Source: Anderseniella sp963787895
GTDB lineage: Bacteria > Pseudomonadota > Alphaproteobacteria > Rhizobiales > Aestuariivirgaceae
Direction: 5' to 3'
Assembly (NCBI GenBank): GCA_963787895.1
Contig: CAWBEX010000002.1
Coordinates: 310,001-374,000, forward strand
Length of the DNA stretch: 64,000 bases
This document shows positions 41,453 through 54,310 of this stretch, in pieces. The notes under the pieces were generated by a model. That model was not told the DNA's origin and did not search any database. It saw only the letters and a program-made list of their open reading frames with translations. How positions within the stretch are numbered: the stretch's first letter is position 1; the number at the start of each line of letters is the position of its first letter. Made by a program: the position numbers and the translations under genes.

Positions 41453-42233
41453 TGTCCGTCCTGCCTTTCGTCAGACCCAGTGGCGCAAGCCACAGGCCGC
41501 ATTCGTCTTTTCCGATCCTGGCGCTGATACCATAAACGTTGCGCAAAGTGACATCGGTCATCACTTCGCCCGGCTGCCCGTCAGCAGCAATCTGACCGTC
41601 TTTCATCACCACAAGCCGGTCACACCATCGCGCCGCCAACGACAGATCATGCAGCGACACAACGACCGTCCGCTGCTGCCCGGCCAGGTGCCGCAATGCC
41701 GACATCATGGAAATCTGGTGTGCCGGATCAAGGCCGGAGGCAGGCTCATCCGCCAGCAGGACAGGTGTGTCCTGCGCCACGGCCCGAGCCATCAGAACCC
41801 GCGCCTGCTCGCCGCCGGATAACTCTGTTACGGTGCGGCCGGCAAGCTCACGCACATCGAGCAGATCCATCGCAACCAGGCACTTGTCGCGATCAGTTTG
41901 CGACAAGGTCCGCCTCCATCCATGCCAGGGCAGTCGACCCAGTTCAACCACAGCCTGAACACTCAACGGCCAGCCAAGCACTCTGGTTTGCGGCAGCCAG
42001 GTAGTAGTCCTTGCCCTCTCGATTTCACTCATATCGGCAATTGTCCGGTGGTCAATTTCAATCCGGCCCTGATGCGGCAATTGCCCTGCCATCACCCGCA
42101 TCAACGTGGACTTGCCGGCACCATTTGGCCCCAGCAGACCGGTGACGTGCCCAGGTTCAAGTTCAAGGTCAATGTTTTGCAACACCTGCCTGCCCGACAG
42201 TGTAACGGATATGTTGCTGGCCTTGAGCCGCAT
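41445..42233 (-). CDS. btuD: ABC transporter ATPase, vitamin B12 importer
   Basis: A 262-residue ATP-binding subunit. Walker A is GPNGAGKSTLM, the signature LSGGEQARVLMARA, Walker B VLLADEPASGLDP and the switch His in VVSLHDLSLA. By sequence alone it belongs to the FecE/HmuV/BtuD group and could be read as haem or siderophore type; the operon under a cobalamin riboswitch assigns it to B12. The ATG at 42233 overlaps the btuC stop; a longer frame to 42269 is not needed. Confidence 0.9.
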   Translation of the reverse strand: MRLKASNISVTLSGRQVLQNIDLELEPGHVTGLLGPNGAGKSTLMRVMAGQLPHQGRIEIDHRTIADMSEIERARTTTWLPQTRVLGWPLSVQAVVELGRLPWHGWRRTLSQTDRDKCLVAMDLLDVRELAGRTVTELSGGEQARVLMARAVAQDTPVLLADEPASGLDPAHQISMMSALRHLAGQQRTVVVSLHDLSLAARWCDRLVVMKDGQIAADGQPGEVMTDVTLRNVYGISARIGKDECGLWLAPLGLTKGRTDNE

Positions 42234-43222
42234 CAGAACAACTCCTTGCGCGAGCGGTATACCAGCCACAGAAAGAACGGCGCACCAATCAGCGCGGTCA
42301 CAACCCCGACATTCAGCTCCCGATCAGCAATGACGGTTCGAGCAACAATATCCGCAATTGTCAGCAGAGCGGCGCCGCCAAGTCCTGCCGGCAGCAGCAA
42401 TTGGCTTGGCAATCGGTTGGTCAACGGCCGGAACAGATGCGGCACGATAAGGCCAATGAACCCGATCGCACCACTAACGGCCACAGCTGCCCCGACGCAC
42501 AACGCCACGCCGCAAACAACCAACGCACGAGCGCGCGGCACATTCGCTCCGAGGCCTGATGCACCTTCTTCGCCCAGAGACAATGCATCCAGCGTCCTCG
42601 AGCTCGCCCATAACAGAAGCCAGCCCAACAACATGAGCGGCATGACAAGCCAGACATGGTCCATGGTCCGGTCTTTCAGTGAGCCAAGCAGCCAGAAGAT
42701 GATCTCGTAACTAGCATACGGATTTGGGGATAGGTTCAACACCAGCGAGGTCAATGCTCCGGCCAGCGAGGCCAGCGCAACACCGGCGAGAATGAGCGTA
42801 ATGGTCGACGCCTGAGCGGCAGAGATTGCCAGTAACACAAGCACACAAACTGCTGCACCAGAAAGCGCACCTGCCGGCAGTGCCCAGATCGAAACACCCG
42901 CCAGACCTGTATAGAACAACAACACCGCCCCCAGCGACGCCGAAGCAGAAATTCCGATAACGCCGGGCTCCGCAAGTGGGTTCCTCAACAAGCCCTGCAG
43001 CGAGGCACCTGCAATGCCAAGGCTGAACCCAATCAGCACCGCCAGCAGCGCACGCGGCAACCTGATTTCCCGCATGATGATCATGGCTGCCTCATTGCCT
43101 CCCGCAACCAGGGCCCTGAAACTGTCTATCGGCCCGATCTGTGCCGGGCCGATCAACAGCGAGAGAACAAAGACTGCCAAGACCAGCACCGCAAGCATTG
43201 TTATCAGCCAAACCCTGCTCAT
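42233..43222 (-). CDS. btuC: ABC transporter permease, vitamin B12 importer
   Basis: A 329-residue FecCD/BtuC-family permease with about ten spans. Typical segments are REIRLPRALLAVLIGFSLGIAG, LQGLLRNPLAEPGVIGISASASLGAV, GAIGFIGLIVPHLFRPL and LLPAGLGGAALLTIADIVAR. It forms the transmembrane path for cobalamin with BtuD. Four-base overlaps with btuF and btuD indicate coupled translation. Confidence 0.93.
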   Translation of the reverse strand: MSRVWLITMLAVLVLAVFVLSLLIGPAQIGPIDSFRALVAGGNEAAMIIMREIRLPRALLAVLIGFSLGIAGASLQGLLRNPLAEPGVIGISASASLGAVLLFYTGLAGVSIWALPAGALSGAAVCVLVLLAISAAQASTITLILAGVALASLAGALTSLVLNLSPNPYASYEIIFWLLGSLKDRTMDHVWLVMPLMLLGWLLLWASSRTLDALSLGEEGASGLGANVPRARALVVCGVALCVGAAVAVSGAIGFIGLIVPHLFRPLTNRLPSQLLLPAGLGGAALLTIADIVARTVIADRELNVGVVTALIGAPFFLWLVYRSRKELF

Positions 43223-44085
43223 GACTGAGGAGCCTTCCTGCAGGGGTGCAGCAACCGGGCATACGCCCTAAGCTCATGAATTGCCTGCATCGTGAACGGT
43301 CCACCGCAACTCAGCATCGCCGGTTCGGAGAATCTGCCAACTACAGTTGCCTTCAAATCTCTCAGCGCCGGATGCTTTAGAATTTCATCAGCCAGGGCTG
43401 GCGCGCCGGGAAGTGGTTCTGACAACATGATCAGGTCAGGTGGCGACTGCACCAGCAACTCCAGTGGAAACGCGGCAACCCCTTCATATCCGCGATCAGC
43501 TGCCATGTTTGTGAAACCCGCAGCTTCCAGCGCAATGTCTGCAAGTGTGCCCTTGCCCAATGCGACACCGCGCTCGCCATAAAAGATTGCCACCGGTTTA
43601 CGGGCACATGCCAGCGGCTCCAACCCGGCAAGCTCCTGCTCGAACCGGACCGCCATGGCTTCAGCTTTTGTCGACTGTTCAAGCAACTTGCCCATTCGCC
43701 TTATGTCAGACGCAATGGATTTGATCGATTGCACATATTCAAACTGTTCAACCGAATACCCGAGCCTGCCAAGCAACCCAGTCGTGTTGTGCAGCGAAAA
43801 AGTTCCCGTGACGACCAGGTCCGGCTTCAAGAGCAATATCTCTTCGGCAACCCCCTTGTTCACAGGGTATTGCCGCGCCTGAACATGAAGCGACGACAAG
43901 GTCGGGTCGCGTGCCAGATTGGAGACCGACTTCAACTGACCCGGTTCAGCCAGCAACATCGCCAGCTGGTCAGTACAGACATTCAACGAGGCGACAGACG
44001 GGCCGGACATGGCGCTGACGGTACTGGCAAGCAGCACCCCCGCCACCAGCGCACACCTCCAGACCTGGTTGCCAGAATGTATCAT
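43219..44085 (-). CDS. btuF: Periplasmic cobalamin-binding protein (BtuF-like)
   Basis: A 288-residue class III substrate-binding protein with a signal peptide (about 1-26). The helical-backbone fold is marked by VASLNVCTDQLAMLL, EEILLLKPDLVVTG, AFPLELLVQSPPDLIML and a C-terminal helix. It collects B12 after BtuB import and hands it to BtuCD. The BtuF name rests on operon context under the riboswitch. It overlaps both btuB and btuC by 4 bp. Confidence 0.88.
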   Translation of the reverse strand: MIHSGNQVWRCALVAGVLLASTVSAMSGPSVASLNVCTDQLAMLLAEPGQLKSVSNLARDPTLSSLHVQARQYPVNKGVAEEILLLKPDLVVTGTFSLHNTTGLLGRLGYSVEQFEYVQSIKSIASDIRRMGKLLEQSTKAEAMAVRFEQELAGLEPLACARKPVAIFYGERGVALGKGTLADIALEAAGFTNMAADRGYEGVAAFPLELLVQSPPDLIMLSEPLPGAPALADEILKHPALRDLKATVVGRFSEPAMLSCGGPFTMQAIHELRAYARLLHPCRKAPQS

Positions 44086-45986
44086 CAGAACTGATACACA
44101 AACCCGCCATAGACCGAGGCGCCGGGCGTACCATACCCCTTCACAACCTGATACTTCTCGTCCAGCAGGTTTTCTCCACGGACATAAAGCTCCATGCCCG
44201 GCATTGGCGAGTAGCCGATCTTGGCGTTGACCAGAACATAATCATCGAGTGGAACCAGCGCTCCGCCGACCAGATCCACCGAATCTTGAACTATGCGCAC
44301 TGTAGTGGCCGTGTTCCAGTTCTCTGCTGGCCGGGTAAACAACCCAAATACCATGTCATGGCGCGGCACTCGTGGCCTGCGGCTGTCATCAGCGTTGAGG
44401 GCCCTGGTAAATGTGTAGGCAGCAGTAAGGTCAATCCAGTCGGCCACGGCGTATTGCAACGACGCCTCAACACCGTTTCGCCTGGTTGTACCGGGCACCT
44501 GCACGTAACCAACATTGTCTATGTAGTCGATGAGGTTTTCTGTATCGAGTTCGAAGTAGGTGATACCTGCCGTCAGGGCTCCGTCGAACAGTTCCTGGTC
44601 TATACCGGCATCCCATGAAAAGCTCTCTTCTGGCTGCAGATTGGGATTTGCAACAGCACCGCCAAACGCTCCATCAGGATCGGCCCTTAGCTCGTAAGGG
44701 CTTGGCGCGCGAAAACCTGTGCCAACCGATCCGCGAACCTTCGTACCTGTGTCGGAGACGAGATAGGCAGCCGTAGTGCGCCAGGTTGTAAAGCCGCCAA
44801 AGTCGCTGTGCTCGTCATGGCGAACTGCACCTGTCAGTGTCAGGTTTGCTACCGGTGTATAGATGATCTGGCCCCAGCCACCGGCGATCCACGGATTGCC
44901 AGTGGCATTGCCACCAAAATTATCTGCGAAAGTAAAACTGTTACGCTCAAAGTCTGCGCCTGCCTGCAGTACAATCTGCTCATTCAGGTCATACTCACTC
45001 AGCCAGTCCAGCTTGTGCCGTGCCGAGCTGTAATCCGCGATGTATGGGCCGAAGTCAGAAGGGAACACAAGCGTACGCGTGATGTCGTTGATCTGCGCCG
45101 ATACGGTGTTTGTCCAGCGCCCGTCAAGCGAGGTGCTGGTTACGCCGCCGCGGCCTGCAAGCTGGCGGCGCTCACCATAGTTGGGCGCATCCGATGGCGG
45201 GTTGGTGAACGAGCTGTCGAACTCTGTTTCGCTATCGATATACAGGAGCGATCCGAAGGCCGTAAGGTACTGATCCAGCACCTTTTCGCCAGACAGCGAA
45301 ACAGTTATGTTGTCATAGCCATCGCGTTCCGGGTTTCCATTGCGGCTGTCAGCAGCAGAAATACCGTTTGTGGTCAACCCGCTGACATTGGCTGCGAACC
45401 GGCTTCCGTCTGCGGCAGCGGCTTGAACTCCGCTGGCGCCCCGGAACGTGCCGAACGATCCAGCTTCACCTGACACGATGTACCTGACGCCTTCTTCAAA
45501 GTCACCAAGCGTAGAGATGCCAATGACACCGGCAACTGCATCAGCCCCGTACAACGTGCTTTGGGATCCCTTCAGAATCTCGATACCCTGCACACCGCCG
45601 GTCAGAAGATGTTCCGGTGACACCTGAACCTGAGGCGCAGATGCGTCGGAGATATCAATGCCGTTCCATAGCGTTTTGACGTACTTCTTGTCCGCACCAC
45701 GCACTACCAGCGTGGTCTCCTGGCCCGCTCCGCCTTGGGAAGCAACGTTTACGCCCGGTTCCTGGGCGAGGAACTCCTGAATAGACGGCAATTGCTGCGC
45801 TTCAATATCTTTCTTGCTTACCGTTTCGACGACAGATCCCACCTTTGCCTTGTCTGTCTTGGTACGGTTTGGCGTCACGACGATTTCGCCAAGGTCAATT
45901 GTTTGTGCATGCGCGGCCGATACAGCCGCTGCCATCATGAAACATGATGCTACCCCATGCACTGCGTATTTCGTATATTTGATCAT
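44085..45986 (-). CDS. btuB: TonB-dependent outer-membrane receptor for vitamin B12
   Basis: A 633-residue outer-membrane barrel with signal peptide (1-28), TonB box region (EIVVTPNRTKTDKAKVG), plug domain (IQEFLAQEPGVNVASQGG, LWNGIDISD, GIEILKGSQSTLYGADAVAGVI) and beta barrel ending in YGGFVYQF with terminal Phe. The size and plug resemble BtuB. The start ATG has AGGGG upstream. It is the first gene of the operon and follows a cobalamin riboswitch, so its expression should drop when B12 is plentiful. Confidence 0.93.
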   Translation of the reverse strand: MIKYTKYAVHGVASCFMMAAAVSAAHAQTIDLGEIVVTPNRTKTDKAKVGSVVETVSKKDIEAQQLPSIQEFLAQEPGVNVASQGGAGQETTLVVRGADKKYVKTLWNGIDISDASAPQVQVSPEHLLTGGVQGIEILKGSQSTLYGADAVAGVIGISTLGDFEEGVRYIVSGEAGSFGTFRGASGVQAAAADGSRFAANVSGLTTNGISAADSRNGNPERDGYDNITVSLSGEKVLDQYLTAFGSLLYIDSETEFDSSFTNPPSDAPNYGERRQLAGRGGVTSTSLDGRWTNTVSAQINDITRTLVFPSDFGPYIADYSSARHKLDWLSEYDLNEQIVLQAGADFERNSFTFADNFGGNATGNPWIAGGWGQIIYTPVANLTLTGAVRHDEHSDFGGFTTWRTTAAYLVSDTGTKVRGSVGTGFRAPSPYELRADPDGAFGGAVANPNLQPEESFSWDAGIDQELFDGALTAGITYFELDTENLIDYIDNVGYVQVPGTTRRNGVEASLQYAVADWIDLTAAYTFTRALNADDSRRPRVPRHDMVFGLFTRPAENWNTATTVRIVQDSVDLVGGALVPLDDYVLVNAKIGYSPMPGMELYVRGENLLDEKYQVVKGYGTPGASVYGGFVYQF

Positions 45987-45998
45987 ATGATCCCCTGT

Positions 45999-46031
45999 CC
46001 GGTTTTCACCGGGAGCTGCAGTCCTGCCTAG
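45999..46031 (-). promoter_or_regulatory. btuB leader expression platform
   Basis: Just before the btuB ribosome-binding site the minus strand has a small hairpin, CCGGT-GAAA-ACCGG (45999-46012). Upstream of it, CTAGGCAGG (46023-46031) is the exact complement of CCTGCCTAG at 46164-46172, the end of the riboswitch B12 box. Alternative pairing of these segments could transmit ligand binding to translation of btuB. Confidence 0.5.
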
Positions 46032-46149
46032 TGCTCTTGGGGTATCGGCGGCATTTTACGTGCCGTATCTTGCTGCCCCGCAAGCGGTGATGGAACGAAA
46101 CCACCACTGCAAGAAAGCAACAGCTCCGAATGCTTCCCCGCATCCGAAT

Positions 46150-46345
46150 GAGGTGGACGGCTCCTAGGCAGGTCTCCTGGCTCACGTTTCAACGGTCATC
46201 TAGCCTTCCCGGGTACAGTCACCCAGTGGCCCTATTCAGACAACCTCAACGTTCACAGTTGCGGGGGCAGCTGCGGCACAGGTCATAACGCGACCCTTCC
46301 GCATTCCCTCTTAGCTTTGGACACAAGCGTTCAACGTGCCTGTCC
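46150..46345 (-). promoter_or_regulatory. Cobalamin (AdoCbl) riboswitch
   Basis: On the minus strand the leader holds the conserved elements in order: GAGGGAATGC (about 46301-46310), GCCGCAGCTGCCCCCGC with AACTGT after it (46261-46277), GCCACTG (46224-46230), GGGAAGG (about 46204) and the B12 box AGCCAGGAGACCTGCC (about 46167-46182). All are at the usual spacing for a B12 aptamer. It lies 164 bp before btuB and should repress the uptake operon when cobalamin is bound. Confidence 0.95.
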
Positions 46346-46367
46346 CCAAAGAACCTGAAACGACGTT

Positions 46368-46396
46368 ACATTCTGACGTAATCCCCTTCAGGTCAA
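46368..46396 (-). promoter_or_regulatory. Candidate sigma-70 promoter of the B12 operon
   Basis: The minus strand reads TTGACC (46391-46396), a 17-bp spacer, then GAATGT (46368-46373). The -35 box is good and the -10 box weak. Initiation just downstream would place the whole riboswitch in the leader. Confidence 0.45.
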
Positions 46397-46698
46397 TCAG
46401 ATTTTCTGTGTCAATGACATGGGATCGAGGACATCGGGACAACTGCAGTCAGAAGCAGCCGAACAGCAATTGGGTTTGGCAGCCACGATGCCTATGAAAT
46501 CATGGTGACGTGTTCTAGAACGATCAATGATGTGAGACGTGTTGATTACCCAGCGGCTTTGATGTCAGGGGCTGGCTGTAAAGAGATCGAAGGCTGCTTT
46601 GAGCCAAATTGATCTCGCAGCTTGAACCGCCCGCAAGGGGTCCGGAATGCATGATCTTTCTATAGTGGCAACACCAACCGAGTATCAGGAAACGAGAA
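46397..46698. other. Intergenic region with no gene seen
   Basis: About 300 bp between the divergent B12 operon and the virulence-factor-family gene. Open frames here on the minus strand are short and overlap the next gene in antisense, without protein-like composition. No tRNA, terminator or repeat was found. Confidence 0.6.
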
Positions 46699-46983
46699 AT
46701 GACCAAAGTTACGCTTTTGTGCTGGCAGGAAATCCCCTCCATGGTTGAGGCGCGCGATGGGGCGCAAAGGCACAAGATTGAATTGAGCCTTCGGTTCCAG
46801 GAATTGATCGATCTGATCGCAATGCGGCGCAAACTGGATGGTTCGGACGACTATCTTCTGCAGTGGGTCAAGCAGAAGCAACCCGACTCCGAACAGACAC
46901 CTGAACAGGCGGCAACCGCTGTGGCAGCGGAAATTGAGGGCAAATATGAAGATATCAAAGCGGCTGCCATTGCCAGCAGCTGA
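46699..46983 (+). CDS. Virulence-factor family small protein (PF13769-like)
   Basis: A 94-residue protein beginning MTKVTLLCWQEIPSMVEAR, with LRFQELIDLIAMRRKLDGSDDYLLQW in the middle and a helical, Ala-rich end. The pattern (short strand with W-x-D/E-I-P, then helical region with A-M-R) matches the small conserved virulence-factor-like family of Alphaproteobacteria; function is not established. It stands alone, 98 bp before the convergent tRNA gene. Confidence 0.75.
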   Translation: MTKVTLLCWQEIPSMVEARDGAQRHKIELSLRFQELIDLIAMRRKLDGSDDYLLQWVKQKQPDSEQTPEQAATAVAAEIEGKYEDIKAAAIASS

Positions 46984-47080
46984 CAACCTGTCCAGCTGGC
47001 GAACCGGGCAATGAGTGCAAGTTCTGCGTCTGCCTTTTGACAGATCAAAGTCTTGCACCAATTCATGGTCAAGGATGCGT

Positions 47081-47158
<78 letters not shown>

Positions 47159-47170
47159 CCAATAAAGCAT

Positions 47171-47195
47171 CAAGCGAGGGACACGCCCTCGCTTG
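47171..47195 (-). terminator. Hairpin between small ORF and tRNA-fMet
   Basis: A perfect 10-bp inverted repeat (CAAGCGAGGG / CCCTCGCTTG) with a 5-base loop, 12 bp before the tRNA. On the minus strand it is followed by a T-rich ATGCTTTATT. It could terminate the small ORF transcript or act as a processing element of the tRNA precursor. Confidence 0.45.
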
Positions 47196-47376
47196 CTTGG
47201 GGAGTATGTAGCAACTTGCCGGGAAGAATGGAAGGGGCAATCGTCGCGCATCCTTACCATTACGTCGGACCGGCCTAAGTGCGCAAACGCCCAGCATTTC
47301 ATTCAAGCTGGAGGATGCTGTCAAACCGCTCCAGGTTGGCGGAGCAATCATGATCTTGCGCGCCTTACAGCTATCG

Positions 47377-47622
47377 CTACACCAGCCTCAGATGGCCAAG
47401 TGGCTGTTTCACTGCGGTCTCCAGCGGCTTTGGTGGCTGGCTGGACAGTAACTCCAGCAAAACATCTGCGACATCGTCTGCCAGATGCGTGAACATATCG
47501 TCTTCAAGCAATGCGGCATGAGCCTCAAGCAACAGCGCGGCAATGGCAGTTCGTGGCAGCGGTGACGCCTCGTCCGGCGATGAGGTTGGGGAATGCCCTT
47601 CTTTGGTTGGCTCGCGTTTCAT
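47377..47622 (-). CDS. Small acidic protein, hypothetical
   Basis: An 81-residue ORF from MKREPTKEGHSP, with a disordered Ser/Pro/Glu-rich start and a helical acidic region (IAALLLEAHAALLEDDMFTHLADDVADVLLELL). The ATG follows AAAAAGGAG at good spacing, which supports translation; upstream codons in the frame are Arg/Cys/His-rich and not protein-like. It lies between the rrn terminator and tRNA-fMet on the same strand. I recognise no family. Confidence 0.5.
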   Translation of the reverse strand: MKREPTKEGHSPTSSPDEASPLPRTAIAALLLEAHAALLEDDMFTHLADDVADVLLELLSSQPPKPLETAVKQPLGHLRLV

Positions 47623-47763
47623 CGTACATACTCCTTTTTGCAGCCGGTTCTTGTGCCGGTGTGTATGCAACCATGCATCACTGCAAACAGGCGCTCTGTG
47701 TGATTTGTCACAATGCACCTTGCAGCGTCGCAGGACCCTCGTGAGACAACATTTGTAAGAACG

Positions 47764-47799
47764 CAAAAACCGCCCTGTCCGGTATGGATCAGGGCGGTT
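47764..47799 (-). terminator. Intrinsic terminator of the rrn operon
   Basis: On the minus strand, AACCGCCCTG and CAGGGCGGTT form a 10-bp stem around a 12-base loop, and a run of five T residues starts within the 3' arm and continues beyond it. It begins about 60 bp past the 5S gene. Confidence 0.88.
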
Positions 47800-47858
47800 G
47801 AAGCGAATACGCAAAGAAGGGAATGCACAAATTCGGGCTATGATTTCTGTTCTTTACA

Positions 47859-47975
47859 GGCCTGGCAGCGACCTACTCTCCCGTGCCTTAAGACAAAGTA
47901 CCATTGGCGCTGAGGCGGTTAACGACCGAGTTCGGAATGGGATCGGGTGGGGTCACCTCGCTATAACCACCAGGC
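47859..47975 (-). rRNA. rrf: 5S ribosomal RNA
   Basis: About 117 nt. On the minus strand it starts near CCTGGTGGTTATAGCGAGG, has the loop GAACTCGGTCGTTAA and ends ...GCTGCCAGGCC, the ends pairing as expected. Exact ends are estimated. Confidence 0.95.
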
Positions 47976-48030
47976 CGGTAAAAAACAGAAAACATGCACT
48001 ACTGGTCTTTTTAAACACCTTTAGGTGAGC

Positions 48031-48046
48031 ATTGATTAATGAGAAT

Positions 48047-48053
<7 letters not shown>
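48031..48053 (-). other. 23S processing stem, 3' half
   Basis: ATTGATTAATGAGAATAATCAAG here is complementary, with one bulged T, to 50782-50803. The two halves enclose the 23S gene and form the expected RNase III processing stalk. Confidence 0.8.
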
Positions 48054-50788
<2,735 letters not shown>

Positions 50789-50803
50789 ATTCTCATTATC
50801 AAT

Positions 50804-51088
50804 ACTCACCCGTTTATCCAGCCCTATTGGAACTCGGTGGGCCGGCAGGTTTGCATTGTAAAGACCAGTATTGTGCAAGATTTGTTTGACAGTGTGCGGT
50901 CAAGCCCACTGACTCGTATCCGAGAAGACCACCCAAGCGTTGATGTATACGCTATGTAGGCAGGGCAGCCCAAACAAATCCCTTCTTTACGATGTCAAAA
51001 GAACAGAGCCGGACAGCAGAAGCTGTGCGGAAACTTGTATTCTCCAAGGGTCGTCAACGCGACAAGATCAGCAAAAGCGATGCGGAAA
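50804..51088 (-). other. Internal transcribed spacer, tRNA-Ala to 23S
   Basis: About 285 bp with no gene. Its 23S-proximal flank (50782-50803) is the 5' half of the 23S processing stem. Open frames across it are shadows. Confidence 0.8.
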
Positions 51089-51164
51089 TGGTGGAGGCGG
51101 ACGGGATCGAACCGACGACCTGAAGCTTGCAAAGCTACCGCTCTCCCAACTGAGCTACGCCCCC
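51089..51164 (-). tRNA. tRNA-Ala (anticodon UGC)
   Basis: A 76-nt cloverleaf with encoded CCA: starts GGGGGCGTAGCTCAG, anticodon stem-loop TAGCTTTGCAAGCTTC, T-arm GGTTCGATCCC. It sits in the 16S-23S spacer as usual. Confidence 0.97.
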
Positions 51165-51292
51165 GGATTTTCCGAAGCCGGAACTGGCCGAAAACCGCTG
51201 CTTTTCGCTGTATGTACTGTCGCTATTCGAGCACTTGTATCTTCTGTATGAAAACTGCCGTTAGTGACCACCAAAACCCATCATGTGAAGCA

Positions 51293-51369
51293 TGGTGGGC
51301 CTGGGTAGACTCGAACTACCGACCTTACGCTTATCAGGCGTACGCTCTAACCACCTGAGCTACAGGCCC
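51293..51369 (-). tRNA. tRNA-Ile (anticodon GAU)
   Basis: A 77-nt cloverleaf with encoded CCA: starts GGGCCTGTAGCTCAG, anticodon loop CTGATAA, T-arm AGTTCGAGTCT. It is in the 16S-23S spacer, upstream of tRNA-Ala in the transcript. Confidence 0.97.
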
Positions 51370-51529
51370 CCTCTGTATTGGAGGGAAAGGCGAGCGCTCT
51401 CGTGTGCGACCCTTGAGAAAGAGAAACGAAGACGGCGTGCGTCCCGCATATTCGGGGCTTGAGGCCCCGTGTTTGTTCTATGACGAACCGATATGAATTC
51501 TGGCGGAATGCCAGGTTCGATGAAGGTTC

Positions 51530-53022
<1,493 letters not shown>

Positions 53023-53263
53023 AAACGTTTGCTCAGTTAACGATTGCTCGTCGACTGTTCAATTTTTGCGTTTGCGTAATTGACGAGTTACCATGTTTTA
53101 TCACGCCCAATTGCTTGGAGCGATCAAAGCTTGGCTTCTCTAAACGCAAGGCATTTGCGTTCTATTGTGTTTCACTCCACACCTGTCCCTCTTGATCTAA
53201 AGACAAATGCTTCAATGTGAAACCGCCAGGACACGCGCCGCCTGCGTTTCTCTTTCTCTGTTC

Positions 53264-53280
53264 AACAATGTCAAAGAGCT
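53264..53280 (-). promoter_or_regulatory. rrn leader boxA antitermination site
   Basis: The minus strand reads AGCTCTTTGACATTGTT, close to the bacterial boxA consensus TGCTCTTTAACA. It lies about 240 bp before the 16S gene, within the leader. Confidence 0.7.
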
Positions 53281-53423
53281 GGAATCCGGAGAACCGGCTT
53301 CCCTCCTGATAACTGGCGGCAAAACTCTGCGGCTTTGTTGAAAACCGCAACGAATGCTGTCTGTCTCAGGAGACGTGAAAGAACGCTCGCCAAACGAGTG
53401 GCGCTCGCTCTTCAGTGGTGCGG

Positions 53424-53453
53424 GTTATAGGTGCGATCACTGTTCAGTGTCAA
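53424..53453 (-). promoter_or_regulatory. rrn operon promoter
   Basis: On the minus strand, TTGACA (53448-53453), an 18-bp spacer and TATAAC (53424-53429). It gives a leader of about 400 nt before the 16S gene. This is the best sigma-70 match in the window. Confidence 0.85.
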
Positions 53454-54310
53454 GCGCATAGTGAGAAAAAGTTTCGAATTCTTGATCAGCGTCAGGAACT
53501 GGCTGAAATCGGCGTTTTCAACGGCGTTTCCGGAAGACCGGCAACCACGCCGGCACCCCGGCCGCCGGCAAGCACCTGCCAGGCTATCGTGCAGCATCTC
53601 AATCTACATCGTAACAGCGCATCGCAACCTTTTTGAAAACCTACTTTATAATATATCTTCGGAAGCGGCGCTGCAAATCCGAGGTAAAGTGCGGGAATGG
53701 AGCAGCTGGCAGCCACAGATATGGTTGACTACCTGCGCGATTCGACAAGAATTGTGTTCTGCACTGCGGCCATGCACCGAAATCCTGTGCCTCAGGCCCG
53801 CGATCGAATAAAAAATTTTAACTTTTTATTCCCGCATACCGAGCAACCCTGACCAGCGTATTTCAACCACATCAGGACAAGACGGGTTGATGTAAATTGT
53901 CCTCATGTTGGCACGTTTGTGACCACTTCATGGCAATGCTTGGTGATTCGCCGGAATCGACCGCTGTTAACCCCCAATAAACCATAATCGTACAATATTC
54001 ACTGCAGCAATGGTTGTCACGACCTCTAATCTGCAACTTGCCAGAGACATGCGTAACTACCTGCGTAACATGGAATTTCCGCATTAGGACGATGGCTGAA
54101 TGGTTGACACGGTGGACTGTGAAGGGCATGGTTTCCGACTATTGGCGGGAACGGCAAGCCACGCCTGTTCTGGTCTCTAGAACTGGTACAAAGCAGGGGT
54201 TAAAGCAACAATTTGGAAGCGGACGGAGCAGCATCAGAAATCTGATCCGCTCAGTGTTAGTTCTAGGGTTATAGTAACCCCTCGGGTAGTGGTTTGAAGG
54301 GTATCGCAGG
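53454..54310. other. ORF-poor region between rrn promoter and M23 gene
   Basis: About 860 bp in which I see no convincing gene; frames of 60-90 codons overlap each other on both strands and look non-coding. It contains an A/T-rich palindrome at 53806-53831 and a promoter-like TTAACC-N18-TACAAT at about 53968-53997 that may serve the M23 peptidase gene. The same TTAACCCCCAATAAAC stretch is one mismatch from a CtrA box. Confidence 0.55.
53806..53831. repeat. A/T-rich perfect palindrome
   Basis: GAATAAAAA and TTTTTATTC are perfect 9-bp arms around 8 A/T-rich bases. No gene is adjacent; it could be a bidirectional terminator or protein-binding site. Confidence 0.7.

Noticed and set aside
46524..47072. 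Minus-strand ORFs over the virulence-factor-family gene
   Set aside because: They are antisense to a gene with a family match and have atypical composition.
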